45,639 nt of DNA from assembly GCA_022773585.1 (NCBI GenBank), contig JALEZZ010000055.1, positions 1-45,639 on the forward strand, given 5' to 3'. A program made the position numbers and the translations under genes. Under the pieces are notes generated by a model. That model saw only the letters and a program-made list of their open reading frames with translations. It did no database searches and was not told where the DNA came from. Positions within the stretch are counted from its first letter, which is position 1. Each line of letters starts with the position of its first letter. Of this stretch, positions 24,963-34,566 are shown one piece after another. This DNA comes from Selenomonas sp. Its GTDB lineage: Bacteria > Bacillota > Negativicutes > Selenomonadales > Selenomonadaceae.

Positions 24963-25793
24963 ATGACAGAAACCGCCATCACGAAAGAAGCGCTTGAAAC
25001 GCATATCGCCGCATTCCTCGAAGACTACCGCGCCGCGCACGCCATCGCGCCGATCTGGCGCGCGCCGCTCGCAGGCTTTGCCGACGCCCATCATCCTCTG
25101 CTCGCAAAAGTCCGCGAGCGCATCCCAGAGCACGCGCTGCCAGAGGACGTGCTGCCTGGCGCGAAAACCGTGCTCGTCGTCTTCGTGCCGTTCTCGAAGG
25201 AGCTCGCCGAAACGAATTCCTGCGCGGGCCTCGCCTCGGCACAGTGGGCGAAGGCGTACGAGGACACGAATGCGATGTTCGGCGCCATGAATGACGACCT
25301 CATCGCGCTGTTTGCCGCGCATGGCGTCCGCGCCGCCGTCGCGCAGGCGGCTTCGACGTTCGACCGCGTGGCGCTTGTGAGCCATTGGTCGCACCGCCAT
25401 TTCGCATATCTCGCCGGCCTCGGCACATTCGGCATCAACAACATGCTGATCACGCGCTCCGGCGGCTGCGGCCGCTATACGTCCGTCGTGACCGACCTCG
25501 ACATCACGCCCGGCCAGCCGCTCGAGACGGAATACTGCCTCTACAAGAAAAACGGCAAGTGCGGCGCGTGCCTGCGCCGCTGCCCGTCTGGCGCGCTGAC
25601 GGCAACAGACGGCATCGGCCACTATGACCGGCACGTCTGCTTTGCCGTGCTGAAGAAAAATGCCGAAGCCTACCAGGACTTCGGCAGCTCGTATACGAAC
25701 GAGGACGGAACGGGGGCAAACAGCGTCGGCAGCGAAGTCTGCGGGAAGTGCACCGTGCACGTGCCGTGCGCGCTGATGGCGCCGGGAATGTGA
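24963..25793 (+). CDS. QueG-like iron-sulfur protein (epoxyqueuosine reductase family)
   Basis: 276 residues with two cysteine groups typical of a bacterial 2x[4Fe-4S] ferredoxin-like domain: CLYKKNGKCGACLRRCPSGAL (about 195-215) and CGKCTVHVPC (about 260-270). The segment HFAYLAGLGTFGINNMLIT resembles the conserved AGLGWIGKN region of QueG. It is shorter than QueG (about 380) and lacks the C-terminal HEAT-like region, so it is a related short form whose substrate is uncertain. GGAGGGC lies upstream of the ATG. An extended -10 TGA-TATAAA is at 24915-24920. Confidence 0.8.
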   Translation: MTETAITKEALETHIAAFLEDYRAAHAIAPIWRAPLAGFADAHHPLLAKVRERIPEHALPEDVLPGAKTVLVVFVPFSKELAETNSCAGLASAQWAKAYEDTNAMFGAMNDDLIALFAAHGVRAAVAQAASTFDRVALVSHWSHRHFAYLAGLGTFGINNMLITRSGGCGRYTSVVTDLDITPGQPLETEYCLYKKNGKCGACLRRCPSGALTATDGIGHYDRHVCFAVLKKNAEAYQDFGSSYTNEDGTGANSVGSEVCGKCTVHVPCALMAPGM

Positions 25794-25805
25794 ACATGCT
25801 TTTCT

Positions 25806-26003
25806 GGCTCCCTCTCAGAGGGAGCTGGCAGCCGAATGGCTGACTGAAGGAGTCTCACAAGATGGGCGTGTGAGATATACGATTGCATCTTACACGGGCA
25901 TCGAAGAGTCTGCGCAGCCCGCATAAGCTACAAGCACGCATTTCATATGACGTGCTTGTGAGACTCCCTCCGTCCTTCGGGCACCTCCCTCTGAGAGGGA
26001 GGC
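25806..26003. repeat. 198-bp composite palindromic element
   Basis: The outer parts are the GC-rich repeat halves (GGCTCCCTCTCAGAGGGAG at 25806 and a full TTCGGG copy at 25962-26003). The inner boundary is a perfect 12-base inverted repeat GAGTCTCACAAG/CTTGTGAGACTC (25850-25861/25955-25966). The interior has two further stems (ATG..CGTGT.AGAT facing its complement, and AAGCACG...CGTGCTT). No coding content is visible, and the whole RNA or single strand could fold extensively. The remaining sequence to 26074 holds only a small CCCC/GGGG stem. Confidence 0.6.
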
Positions 26004-26074
26004 TTTCAAATTCGATGTGTTCCTGCTTAACTTAATGACATTGCCCCCAAAAGGGGAGGTATAGAACGAAGGCT

Positions 26075-28894
26075 TTATTTGTTCTTATCCTTGAAGTTGT
26101 AGATCCACGTATAGGCAATCGGGACGATGACGAGCGTCAGCACGGTCGAAGTGACGATGCCGCCGATGATGGCATAGGCCATCGGTGCGCGCAGCTCCGC
26201 GCCGGCGCCGCTGCCGAGCGCGATCGGCAGCATGCCGAAAATCATCGCGAGGCTCGTCATGAGGATGGGCCGCAGACGGAGCTCGCCGGCCGCGACGAGC
26301 GCGGAGGCGCAGTCCATGCCTTCGCGCAGCTTCTGCCGCGCGACGTCGATGAGCAGGATGGCATTCTTCGTCACGAGGCCTAAAAGCATGATGATGCCGA
26401 TGAGCGAAACCATGCTGAGTGTACTGTTGCTGAGATAAAGACCCCAAATGGCGCCAATCATCGCAAGCGGCAGCGACAGCATGATGGCGAACGGCTCGCT
26501 GTAGCTCTCGAACTGTGCCGTTTTGCGGTCATAGCGGCGGACGCTGCCGCTCGCCGTGTCCTGCGCGATGTCCGTGACCTGCGCGAGCGGCACGAGGCGG
26601 TTGTCTGTCCCTGGTACGTAGACCTGCTGCAGCATCGCAGACGTCGCGCGGTCGCCGCCGTCAAGGCGCAGGCGGATGTCCACCTGCTCGTCTTTGTCGT
26701 TGTAGCGGCCGACGACCGTGCCCTGCAGCATCGTCCCGAGCGCCTCGCCGATGGCAGCGGACGAGACGCCGAGCGCGTTCGCCGTGTCTTCCTTTCGCGT
26801 GATCTGAAGCTCCGACGCGCCTGTGCGCACGGACGACGTGACATCGCGCACGCCCGGAATCGTGCGCATGATGTCCTCGGCCTCGTGGCTGATGGCCGTG
26901 AGCTTCGTCATGTCATCGCCGACGATGGAGAGCGCGACGGGCTTGTCATCCCCTGCCGTGATGTCTGCCTGAAAACCAGGGATCGCGTTGACGCGCGCCC
27001 GGCAGTCGCGGATGACTTCATCCTGCGTGCGGCTACGGTCGGCCTTGGGCGCGAGCTGGAGAAAGAAGCTGCATTTCTGCGCATTCGAACGCTGGTAGAC
27101 ATGCGCGACCTCCGGCACATCCGCGAGCGCCGCCCGCACGTTTTCAAGTTCTTTGTCCGCGGCCGCGACGCTGACGCCGCGCGGTGCCGCCACGCGCAGC
27201 GTGAACTGCGACTGGTCGGACGACGGCGAGAACTCCTGCCCGATCTGCGCCAGCACGAAGAGGCTCATGGCAAAGAGCGCGACGGCTGCCGCCATGACGC
27301 GCTTGCGCTCGTGCAGCAGCACATGGCGGAGCGCGCCGCGATACCACGCCTCGAGCGCGGAAAACGCTGCTTGGAAGCGCTGCCACGGCCGTTTGAGGAA
27401 TGCGGGCATCGCAGGCTTCCCGACGGGCAGGTAGAGCGCCGCGAGCATCGGCGTCAGCGTGAACAATACGAAGAGCGACAGCAGAACGGCGAACGCGACC
27501 GTCAGGCCGAATTCCTTGAAATACTGGCCATCGACGCCCGACATCATGCCGACGGGCAGAAAGACAGCCGCAACGGAAAGCGTCGTCGCCATGACGGGCA
27601 GCACGATTTCCTGCGTGCCGTCGAGTGCCGCCTGCCGCGCGTCCTTCCCCATCTGGCGATGGCGGATGATGTTTTCGACGACGACGATGGCGTCATCGAT
27701 GAGCAGGCCGACGGAGAGCGAGAGCCCGAGGAGGCTCATCGTATTAATGCTGAAGCCGCCGAGATGCATGAACGAAAACGCCGCCGCGATGGACGTCGGG
27801 ATGGCGAGCGCACTGATGACCGTGCTGTGCCAGTCGCCGAGGAACCAGAACACGATGGCAATCGCACAGATGCCGCCAATGACGAGGTCGAACCAGACAT
27901 CGTCCATCGCCTGCGTGATGCGCGCGGCATCATCGCGCACGAGGTGGAGTGAGACGCCTGCCGGGAGCTCGCCCTGCATGCGCGCAAGCGTCTTCTTGAC
28001 ATCGCTGGCGACGCGCACGGCGTTGCCGCCCGACTGCTTGCCGATCTCGATGCCGATGGCAGCCTGCCCGTCGTAGCGGCAGAGCGCCGTCGCCTCCTTC
28101 ACCGTGTCCTCGGCGCGGCCGACCTGCTCGAAGAGAATCGGCTGCTTGCCGCGCACGGCGAGCTCGGCGCCATAGACATCACTCAGGCTGCGGAACGCGC
28201 CCGCCGTGCGGACGGTCGTCTGCTGGCCGCCATGGTCAAGCGTGCCCGCCGGGATGTCCTGGTTCACGGCCTTGAGGCTTGCCGTGACATCGCTGATGGA
28301 GAGCGCGTATTCGTTGAGCTTGTCCTGCGAAAGGAAGAGCTCGATCTCGCGCTTCGTGCTGCCGCTGACCTGGATCTGGCCGATGCCTGCCACTTTCTGC
28401 AGCTGCGGCTTCAGCGTGTCATCGACGAACTGGCTGAGTTCGCGCAGGTCGCCGTCCTCCGTCGTCAGCGCGATGGCCGCGACGGGCGCAGCATTCATGT
28501 CAAAGCGCGAGATGACAGGCTCTTTCACGCCGTCCGGCAGGTCGCCGCGGATGGCGCTGACTTTGTCGCGCACGTCCTGCGCGGCCTCTGCGGGATCGAT
28601 GCCGATCTTGAACTCGATGCCGATGTCGGCGCTGCCCTCCGTCGAGGTCGATGTGATGTGGCGCACGCCCTTGGCTTCGGAGACGGCCTCCTCGATTTTT
28701 CGCACGACCTGCTCGTCGATCTGCTCCGGCTGCGCACCGTCGTATGTGACGCTGACGGAGACGTAGGGATAGCTCGCATCCGGCATCTCGTTCACGTCCA
28801 TTTTCTGGTAGCTCACGAGGCCGAGCAGCACGAGCAGCACGAGGATCATCGTCATGAAGACGGGGCGGCGGATGCTGATCTGCGGCAGGCTCAT
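26075..28894 (-). pseudogene. RND efflux permease (AcrB/HAE1 family) with in-frame deletion of the TM8 region
   Basis: 939 residues; family members are 1010-1050. The N-terminal half is intact (SIRRPVFMTMILVLLVLLGL; MDVNEMPDASYPYVSVSVTY; TM4 Asp region GLLIDDAIVVVENIIRH). In the C-terminal half, SVRRYDRKTAQ (about 785-795) jumps straight to FESYSEPFAIMLSLPLAMIG, which normally follows TM8. About 75-85 residues (end of the second porter subdomain and TM8) are missing in frame, near 26515. TM9-12 are present but their topology would be inverted, so transport is very unlikely. The ATG overlaps the stop of the adaptor gene (ATGA). Expression may persist. Confidence 0.82.
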
Positions 28895-30009
28895 TTCGCT
28901 TCCTCCTTCCCCTGCTCCTTCGTTTCCGTCACCGCGATGGCACGGCCGTCCTGCAGGTGGTCCGCCTGGTCGAGGATGACGCGATCGCCGTCCGCGAGCC
29001 CCGACATGATCTGCACGTCATCGCCGACATCGTCGCCGAGCTCCACGCGCACGCGGCGGGCCGACGCGCCATCTTCTGCGACAACGTAGACATACGACAG
29101 CCCTTTCTTGCCCTGCACGCAGGACTTCGGCACGAGCATCATCGGCGCCGGCTGGTCTGCGACCGACACATGGACGAACATGCCCGGCTTCAGCGCGAAA
29201 TCGCCGTTCGGCACGCGCGCCTTCACGAGGAACATGCGGCTGTCCTTGTCCGCCGCCGGATTCACGATCTCGACCGTGCCCGCGAACACGCGGCCGGGGT
29301 ACGCATCAACGCGGACTTCCACCGCGAGGCCCTGCACGATATACGCGACATACTGCTGCTCGGCCTAGCAGGTGACGTAGACATCATCCATCTGCTCGAC
29401 CGTCATCGCCGCATCGCCCGAAGAAAGAATCTGGCCGCGCGTGGCCTTGCGGTTCGCGACGAAGCCATCGACCGGGCTCACGACGCAAGCGTCCGCGACC
29501 TGCTTCTGCGCGTCGGCAAGCGCCGCCCGCGCCGTCTCGAGGTCGCTCGCGGCGACGAGCATCTGCGTGCGCGCCGCGTCGAGCTGCTGCACGGCGACAG
29601 CCCCCTGGTCGTAGAGCGCCTGCTGGCGGTCGTACGCCGTGCGGTCGTTTTCGTACTTCACCTGCGCCTGGCGCACGGAGGACGCTGCCGAACGCACGGC
29701 GTTCTTCGCCGCGACATCATCCATGCGCAGGAGCGGCGTGCCCGCATGGACATACGTGCCGTCCTCGACGAGCACCTCCTCGACGCGGCCCGAGGCCGTG
29801 CTGCTGATCACTGCCGACTGCGTGCCCTCCACGTTGCCAGAAAACGTCACCGGCACCGCTACATCGCGTGTCCGAACCTCCTGCACTGTCACCGAAAGCG
29901 GCGTCGCATCCACCGTCGCTTCTTCTGCCGCAAAGAACAAGCGCCAGACGAGCGCCGCCGCGAACAGCAGCGCAATCACCACGATAGCTCCCCATTTTTT
30001 CTTTTTCAT
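28891..30009 (-). pseudogene. RND periplasmic adaptor (membrane fusion protein) with in-frame amber codon
   Basis: The frame reads from MKKKKWGAIVVIALLFAAAL (membrane anchor) through PVTFSGNVEGTQSAVISSTA, the lipoyl half GRVEEVLVEDGTYVHAGTPL, a coiled-coil hairpin (about 100-165) and CVVSPVDGFVANRKATRGQI. A TAG at codon 215 (29367-29365) then interrupts VYVTC-stop-AEQQYVAYIV. Without the stop the same frame continues through the beta-barrel domain to 28891, giving 372 codons. TAG is one base from CAG or TGG. The adaptor would link this permease to an outer-membrane channel. Truncation or rare readthrough is expected. GAGGTGG precedes the start. Confidence 0.85.
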
Positions 30010-30027
30010 TCGTTTCCACCTCATTCG

Positions 30028-30043
30028 ACTGACCGTGGTCAGT
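30028..30043. promoter_or_regulatory. TetR operator upstream of the RND operon
   Basis: ACTGACC-GT-GGTCAGT, perfect 7-base arms, 19 bases before the adaptor ATG. It shares its arms with the site at 30713-30733. Confidence 0.8.
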
Positions 30044-30079
30044 AAGTGTTCAGAAAAAAATACGCTTCCGCGCATCTCT

Positions 30080-30700
30080 TCATTCTTTATCGAAATCTTC
30101 CGTGAGCGTCCCCGCCGCGAGCCCGAGCAGCGTCTCCATCAGCCGGTGGCCGAGCGCGAGGTTGCGCGTCATCTGCGCTTCCTCGGCGGGCACTTCTTCC
30201 TCCAGCGGGAACATCGCATCGTAGAGTCCCCAGAAGAAATGCGTGACCGTCGCCATGTCCGCCGCAAGATGCATCGTGCCCTCTGCCTCGCCCGCTCGAA
30301 AAATCGACGTGAGCAGCGGGTCCATCGTCTCTTTCCGCATGGCCTGCCAGATTGTTTCCATCAGATGATACTGCCGCTCCACGAGCAGCCGGTCAAACAT
30401 CTGGTCGAGCGGGTCGTCGCCTTCGAAAATGGAAAGGAACGCGCGCAGATGGCTGACTGCGCCCGCGCCCTTCTCCATCTCTTCATAGCGCCGGGCGAAC
30501 TCCTTTGCCCACTGCCGTCCGATGGCCGCGAGCAGTGCATCCTTCGTCTCGAAATAATAAAAGAACGTTCCTTTTGCGACGCCTGCCGCCCGCGTGATGT
30601 CCGCAACAGTCGTCGCCGCGTAGCCGTTTTCGGCGAACAGCCGTTCCGCCGCCGCGAAGATTTCCCGCCGCCGTTCCTCCGGCGTCTTTCGTATCCGCAT
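30080..30700 (-). CDS. TetR-family repressor of the RND operon
   Basis: 206 residues. The N-terminal HTH is typical (FAENGYAATTVADITRAAGV, then AKGTFFYYFETKDALL). The C-terminal ligand domain is helical and Met/Phe-rich. AGGAGG precedes the ATG. The near-identical dyads before this gene and before the pump genes indicate that it represses both, a common arrangement for drug-induced RND pumps. It seems intact although the pump genes downstream are damaged. Confidence 0.92.
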   Translation of the reverse strand: MRIRKTPEERRREIFAAAERLFAENGYAATTVADITRAAGVAKGTFFYYFETKDALLAAIGRQWAKEFARRYEEMEKGAGAVSHLRAFLSIFEGDDPLDQMFDRLLVERQYHLMETIWQAMRKETMDPLLTSIFRAGEAEGTMHLAADMATVTHFFWGLYDAMFPLEEEVPAEEAQMTRNLALGHRLMETLLGLAAGTLTEDFDKE

Positions 30701-30712
30701 GCCTCAGCCTCC

Positions 30713-30733
30713 TTACTGACCTTCGGTCAATAA
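30713..30733. promoter_or_regulatory. TetR operator upstream of the tetR-type gene
   Basis: TTACTGACC-TTC-GGTCAATAA. The arms TGACC/GGTCA match the operator at 30028-30043. It lies just upstream of the ribosome site, fitting autorepression. Confidence 0.8.
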
Positions 30734-30746
30734 GAGGATAACAGAA

Positions 30747-30775
30747 AAGCAGCCCGCCGTCAAGGGGGGCTGCTT
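30747..30775 (-). terminator. Terminator of lysC
   Basis: AAGCAGCCC and GGGCTGCTT arms, followed leftward by TTTCTGTT; 24 bases after the lysC stop. Confidence 0.75.
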
Positions 30776-30798
30776 CGTTCATTTTCACGCTTCGTCCA

Positions 30799-32028
30799 TC
30801 AGTTCTTCGGGAAGAACTCGTCATGGATCGCATTGACGGCCTCTTTGAGCTCCGAGCCCTTGACGAGGCAGCTGATGCTGATTTCCGACGTGCTGATGAT
30901 GTCGATGTTGACGCCCGCCTTCGAGAGTGCACCGAACATGCGCGCCGCCGTGCCCGGGTTGCCGAGCATGCCCGCACCGACAATCGAGACCTTCGCGACA
31001 TCTTCCTCGATGAGGACAGCGATGGCATTGAGCTTGCTCGCGACGCCGTCGACGACCTTCTTCGCCTGCGAGAGGTCGTCCGAAGCCACTGTGAAGACCA
31101 TGTCCGTGACGTTCTTCTCGATGTTGCGGATGCTCTGCACGATCATATCGACATCGATGTTCGCGGCAGCGAGCGCCGAAAAGATCTCATGCGCGATGCC
31201 CGGCGTGTTCGGGATGCCGAGCACGGCGATCTTCGCCACCTTGTCGTCATGAGCCACGCCGCGAATCACAAAGTCTTTATCTTCCATTGTATAGTCCTCC
31301 CTGATGATGGTACCTGGTTTCGTCGTAAACGTCGAGCGCACATGGATGGGGATGTGGAAATACTCGCCCATCTCGACGGAGCGCGGCTGCATGACGCCGG
31401 CGCCGAGGCGCGCCATCTCGAGCATCTCGTTGTACGTGATTTCTTTCATCTTGCGCGCGTTCTTCACGATGCGCGGATCGGCCGTATAGATGCCGTCGAC
31501 ATCCGTGAAGATTTCGCAGCTGTCGGCCTTGAGTGCGCCCGCGAGCGCGACAGCCGACGTATCGGAGCCGCCGCGGCCGAGCGTCACGGGATCCATTTTC
31601 TGGTCTGCGCCCTGGAAGCCCGCGACGACGACGATGTTGCCCTTGTCGAGCTCCTCCTTGACGCGCTCCGGCTCGATGTCGACGATGCGGCCTTTCGTGT
31701 GCACGGAGTTCGTCTGCATGCCTGCCATCGGGCCCGTGAGCGAAATGGCTTTCGCGCCGAGCGTCTTGAACGCCATCGCGAGGAGCGCAATCGACACCTG
31801 CTCGCCCGTCGTCAGGAGCATGTCCATTTCGCGTGTATACTGATAAGGATCCTTGTTGATGCCGTGCGCGAGCTTGATGAGGTCGTCCGTCGTGTCGCCC
31901 ATGGCGGACACGACCATGACGATCTGGTCGCCCGGCTTCTTCTCGTCCAGGACCCTCTTGGCTACATTCATGATCTTTTCCGTGGTGGCAACGGAGCTGC
32001 CGCCGAATTTCTTTACGATAAGCGCCAT
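30799..32028 (-). CDS. lysC: Aspartate kinase
   Basis: A 409-residue enzyme phosphorylating aspartate at the entry to the lysine, threonine and methionine pathway. The kinase domain starts MALIVKKFGGSSVA and includes VVAGFQGAD, TLGRGGSDTSAVALAGAL and CEIFTDVDGIYTADPR. Two C-terminal ACT domains (about 265-405; SIVGAGMLGNPGTAARMFGA) give end-product feedback control. ATG at 32028 has AGGGGGAG upstream. No lysine riboswitch is seen in the leader of about 60 bases. Confidence 0.95.
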   Translation of the reverse strand: MALIVKKFGGSSVATTEKIMNVAKRVLDEKKPGDQIVMVVSAMGDTTDDLIKLAHGINKDPYQYTREMDMLLTTGEQVSIALLAMAFKTLGAKAISLTGPMAGMQTNSVHTKGRIVDIEPERVKEELDKGNIVVVAGFQGADQKMDPVTLGRGGSDTSAVALAGALKADSCEIFTDVDGIYTADPRIVKNARKMKEITYNEMLEMARLGAGVMQPRSVEMGEYFHIPIHVRSTFTTKPGTIIREDYTMEDKDFVIRGVAHDDKVAKIAVLGIPNTPGIAHEIFSALAAANIDVDMIVQSIRNIEKNVTDMVFTVASDDLSQAKKVVDGVASKLNAIAVLIEEDVAKVSIVGAGMLGNPGTAARMFGALSKAGVNIDIISTSEISISCLVKGSELKEAVNAIHDEFFPKN

Positions 32029-32100
32029 GATTCTCCCCCTGCTGATGTCATAGGATGCTTGATTGTCCTCCGCCAGCGGCTTGACAACCAATTAACGCCT

Positions 32101-32129
32101 ATTATACATAAAAATATGTTCTCTGTCTA
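32101..32129 (-). promoter_or_regulatory. Sigma-70 promoter of lysC
   Basis: Leftward TAGACA (32129-32124), 17 bases, TATAAT (32106-32101). Confidence 0.78.
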
Positions 32130-32260
32130 CACGAATATTGTATTTTATGTAAAATTGTTCATTCTGGATGGGCATCGTGATTCTTTCTGGACAAATGTCC
32201 GAAGTTATGGTAGCGTGAGGAAGGCTATTTTCATACTATATTTCAAAGGAGACTTCTTTC

Positions 32261-33559
32261 ATGACCCAGCGACGCGCCATCGGCGTCGAGGAACGGCTGC
32301 CGCTCCTCGAAACCATTCCGCTTTCCCTCCAGCATCTCTTCGCGATGTTCGGCTCGACCGTGCTCGTACCGATTCTCTTCCATGTGAATCCCGCGACGAT
32401 CCTGCTCTTCAACGGCATCGGTACGCTTCTTTACCTCGTGCTCTGCAAGGGAAAGATTCCCGCCTACCTCGGCTCGAGCTTCGCGTTCCTCTCCCCCGTC
32501 TTCCTCGTGCTCGCACAGTACAGCTACGAGGCCGCGCTCGGCGGCTTCATCGTCGTCGGCTGCGTGTTCTGCGCCGTCGGCCTGCTGATTCGCGCCATCG
32601 GCACGAACTGGATCGACGTCATCTTCCCGCCCGCGTCGATGGGCGCCATCGTCGCCGTCATCGGCCTCGAACTCATGCCGACGGCGGCGGGCATGGCCGG
32701 CCTCACGTCCGAGACGCCTGACATGACGACGATCACGGTGTCCCTCCTGACGCTCGCCATCACGATCATCGCGTCCGTCGCGTTCAAAGGCTTCCTCTCG
32801 ATCATCCCGATCCTCATCGGCGTCATCTCGGGCTACGTCATCGCCTCGGCGTTCGGCATCGTCGACTGGAGCCTCGTCGAGAATGCGTCGTGGTTCGCGC
32901 TGCCGACGTTCTACCATCCTGTCTTCGAGCCCGGCGCCATCCTCATCATCCTGCCGGCCTCGCTCGTCGTCATCGCCGAACACATCGGCCACCTGATTGT
33001 CACGGGCAACATCGTCGGCCACAACCTCACGAAAGACCCGGGCCTCGACCGCTCGATTTTCGGCAACGGCCTCTCGACCATCATCTCCGGCTTCTTCGGC
33101 TCGACGCCGAACACGACGTACGGCGAAAACATCGGCGTCCTCGCCATCACGCGCGTCTTCTCGACATGGGTCATCGGCGGCGCGGCCTGCTTTGCGATCC
33201 TGCTCTCGTGCCTCGGCAAGCTCGCGGCGCTGATCCAGAGCATCCCGGCGCCTGTCATGGGCGGCGTCTCGATGCTGCTGTTCGGCCTGATCGCGGCCTC
33301 CGGCATCCGCATCCTCGTCGAAGCGAAAGTCGATTACAACCAGCCGATGAACCTGCTGCTGACGTCCATCGTCATGGGCATCGGCGTCTCGACGGCCAGC
33401 ATCACGATTGGCACGGTCACGCTCAAGGGCATGGCGCTCGCGACCATCGTCGCCATCCTGCTTTCCATCACGTTCCGCATCATCGCGCGCCTGCGCGGCG
33501 AGCCGTTCACGCCGTCAGGGGAAACGGCGGAAAAGGCAACCGGGGATTTGTCGAAATGA
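32261..33559 (+). CDS. uraA: Uracil permease (NCS2 family)
   Basis: A 432-residue, roughly 14-helix transporter importing uracil with protons. Landmarks are PLSLQHLFAMFGSTVLVPIL, the broken-helix motif PAYLGSSFAF, and the substrate-site region FGSTPNTTYGENIGVLAITR with its conserved Glu. AAAGGAG lies upstream of the ATG. Its stop overlaps the start of the pseudouridine synthase gene by 4 bases (ATGA), so the two are coupled, an understandable pairing of uracil uptake with an RNA uridine enzyme only by coincidence of substrate. Confidence 0.94.
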   Translation: MTQRRAIGVEERLPLLETIPLSLQHLFAMFGSTVLVPILFHVNPATILLFNGIGTLLYLVLCKGKIPAYLGSSFAFLSPVFLVLAQYSYEAALGGFIVVGCVFCAVGLLIRAIGTNWIDVIFPPASMGAIVAVIGLELMPTAAGMAGLTSETPDMTTITVSLLTLAITIIASVAFKGFLSIIPILIGVISGYVIASAFGIVDWSLVENASWFALPTFYHPVFEPGAILIILPASLVVIAEHIGHLIVTGNIVGHNLTKDPGLDRSIFGNGLSTIISGFFGSTPNTTYGENIGVLAITRVFSTWVIGGAACFAILLSCLGKLAALIQSIPAPVMGGVSMLLFGLIAASGIRILVEAKVDYNQPMNLLLTSIVMGIGVSTASITIGTVTLKGMALATIVAILLSITFRIIARLRGEPFTPSGETAEKATGDLSK

Positions 33560-34488
33560 TGCACCTGACCATCCAGCTCGACGAAGGCGAAACCGAGCTC
33601 CCCGCCGAGACGTATCTCATCAAGCGCTACGGCATGTCGAAGTCGCAGTGGAAGCGCATCAAGCACAATGGCTCGTTCCGCTACAACGGTGCGCGCGTCA
33701 ACGCGAAGCATACCATCGTACACACGGGCGACGTCCTGACATTTGAAAGCGAACGGCAGAAGCCGCCCGGGGCTTTCCCGATGATTCCCGAAAGCATCCC
33801 GCTCGACATCCGCTATGAAGACGACTGGCTGCTCGCCGTCAACAAGCCGGCCGGCATGCTCGTCCATCCGCTCCACCACACGCCGCACGGCACGCTCGCA
33901 AATGGCGTGCTCGGCTACTACAAAGAAAAAGGCCTCACGCATCACTTCCATTCGCTCCACCGCCTCGACCGCGACACGACGGGCCTCGTCCTGATTGCAA
34001 AAGAGCCCGAGCTCCAGCACATGCTGACAAAGAACGGCATCCAGAAGCTCTTTCACCGCACGTACCTCGCGATTGCCTGCGGCAAACTTCCCGCGCGCGA
34101 AGGCTGGATTGACAGGCCTATCGGCGGCGTGCCCTGGAGCATCGTCGAACAGCGCATCCTGCCCGAAAGCGAAGGCGGCAAGCCTGCCCGCACGCACTAT
34201 GAAGTGCTCGCCGAGGCCACAGCAGACGGCCAGCCGCTCTCCTATGTGCGCCTCTGGCTCGAAACGGGCCGCACGCACCAAATCCGCGTCCACCTCGTCT
34301 CGCTCGGCTGCCCGCTTCTCGGCGACGACCTCTACGGCACGCCGAGTCCGCTCATCGGCCGCCAGGCGCTCCACGCCGCAGAGCTCACGTTCTGCCACCC
34401 CATCACGAAAGAGGACATCCGCATCACCGCGCCGCCGCCCGAAGATTTTCAGCGGATTCTTTCCCGATTTTTCCCAAAAGTCACGTGA
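33556..34488 (+). CDS. RluA-family RNA pseudouridine synthase
   Basis: 310 residues. The N-terminal S4-like region is followed by the synthase domain with the catalytic Asp in HRLDRDTTGLVLIAK and the segment GRTHQIRVHLVSLGCPLLGD. The exact target uridines in rRNA or tRNA cannot be predicted. The start at 33556 overlaps the uraA stop; a second ATG at 33559 is equally possible. The ribosome site is weak (GGGG), consistent with coupled translation. Confidence 0.92.
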   Translation: MMHLTIQLDEGETELPAETYLIKRYGMSKSQWKRIKHNGSFRYNGARVNAKHTIVHTGDVLTFESERQKPPGAFPMIPESIPLDIRYEDDWLLAVNKPAGMLVHPLHHTPHGTLANGVLGYYKEKGLTHHFHSLHRLDRDTTGLVLIAKEPELQHMLTKNGIQKLFHRTYLAIACGKLPAREGWIDRPIGGVPWSIVEQRILPESEGGKPARTHYEVLAEATADGQPLSYVRLWLETGRTHQIRVHLVSLGCPLLGDDLYGTPSPLIGRQALHAAELTFCHPITKEDIRITAPPPEDFQRILSRFFPKVT

Positions 34489-34566
34489 CCCCATCGCATC
34501 ATCGAGGCGCTCCAGGCGTGAACGCAGATGTTCCGCGCCGCTGCACAAGAAGTTTTTGAAAAAGGA

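Noticed and set aside
32029..32260. Lysine riboswitch upstream of lysC
   Set aside because: The promoter is about 70 bases from the start codon, too close for a lysine riboswitch, and no such fold is visible.
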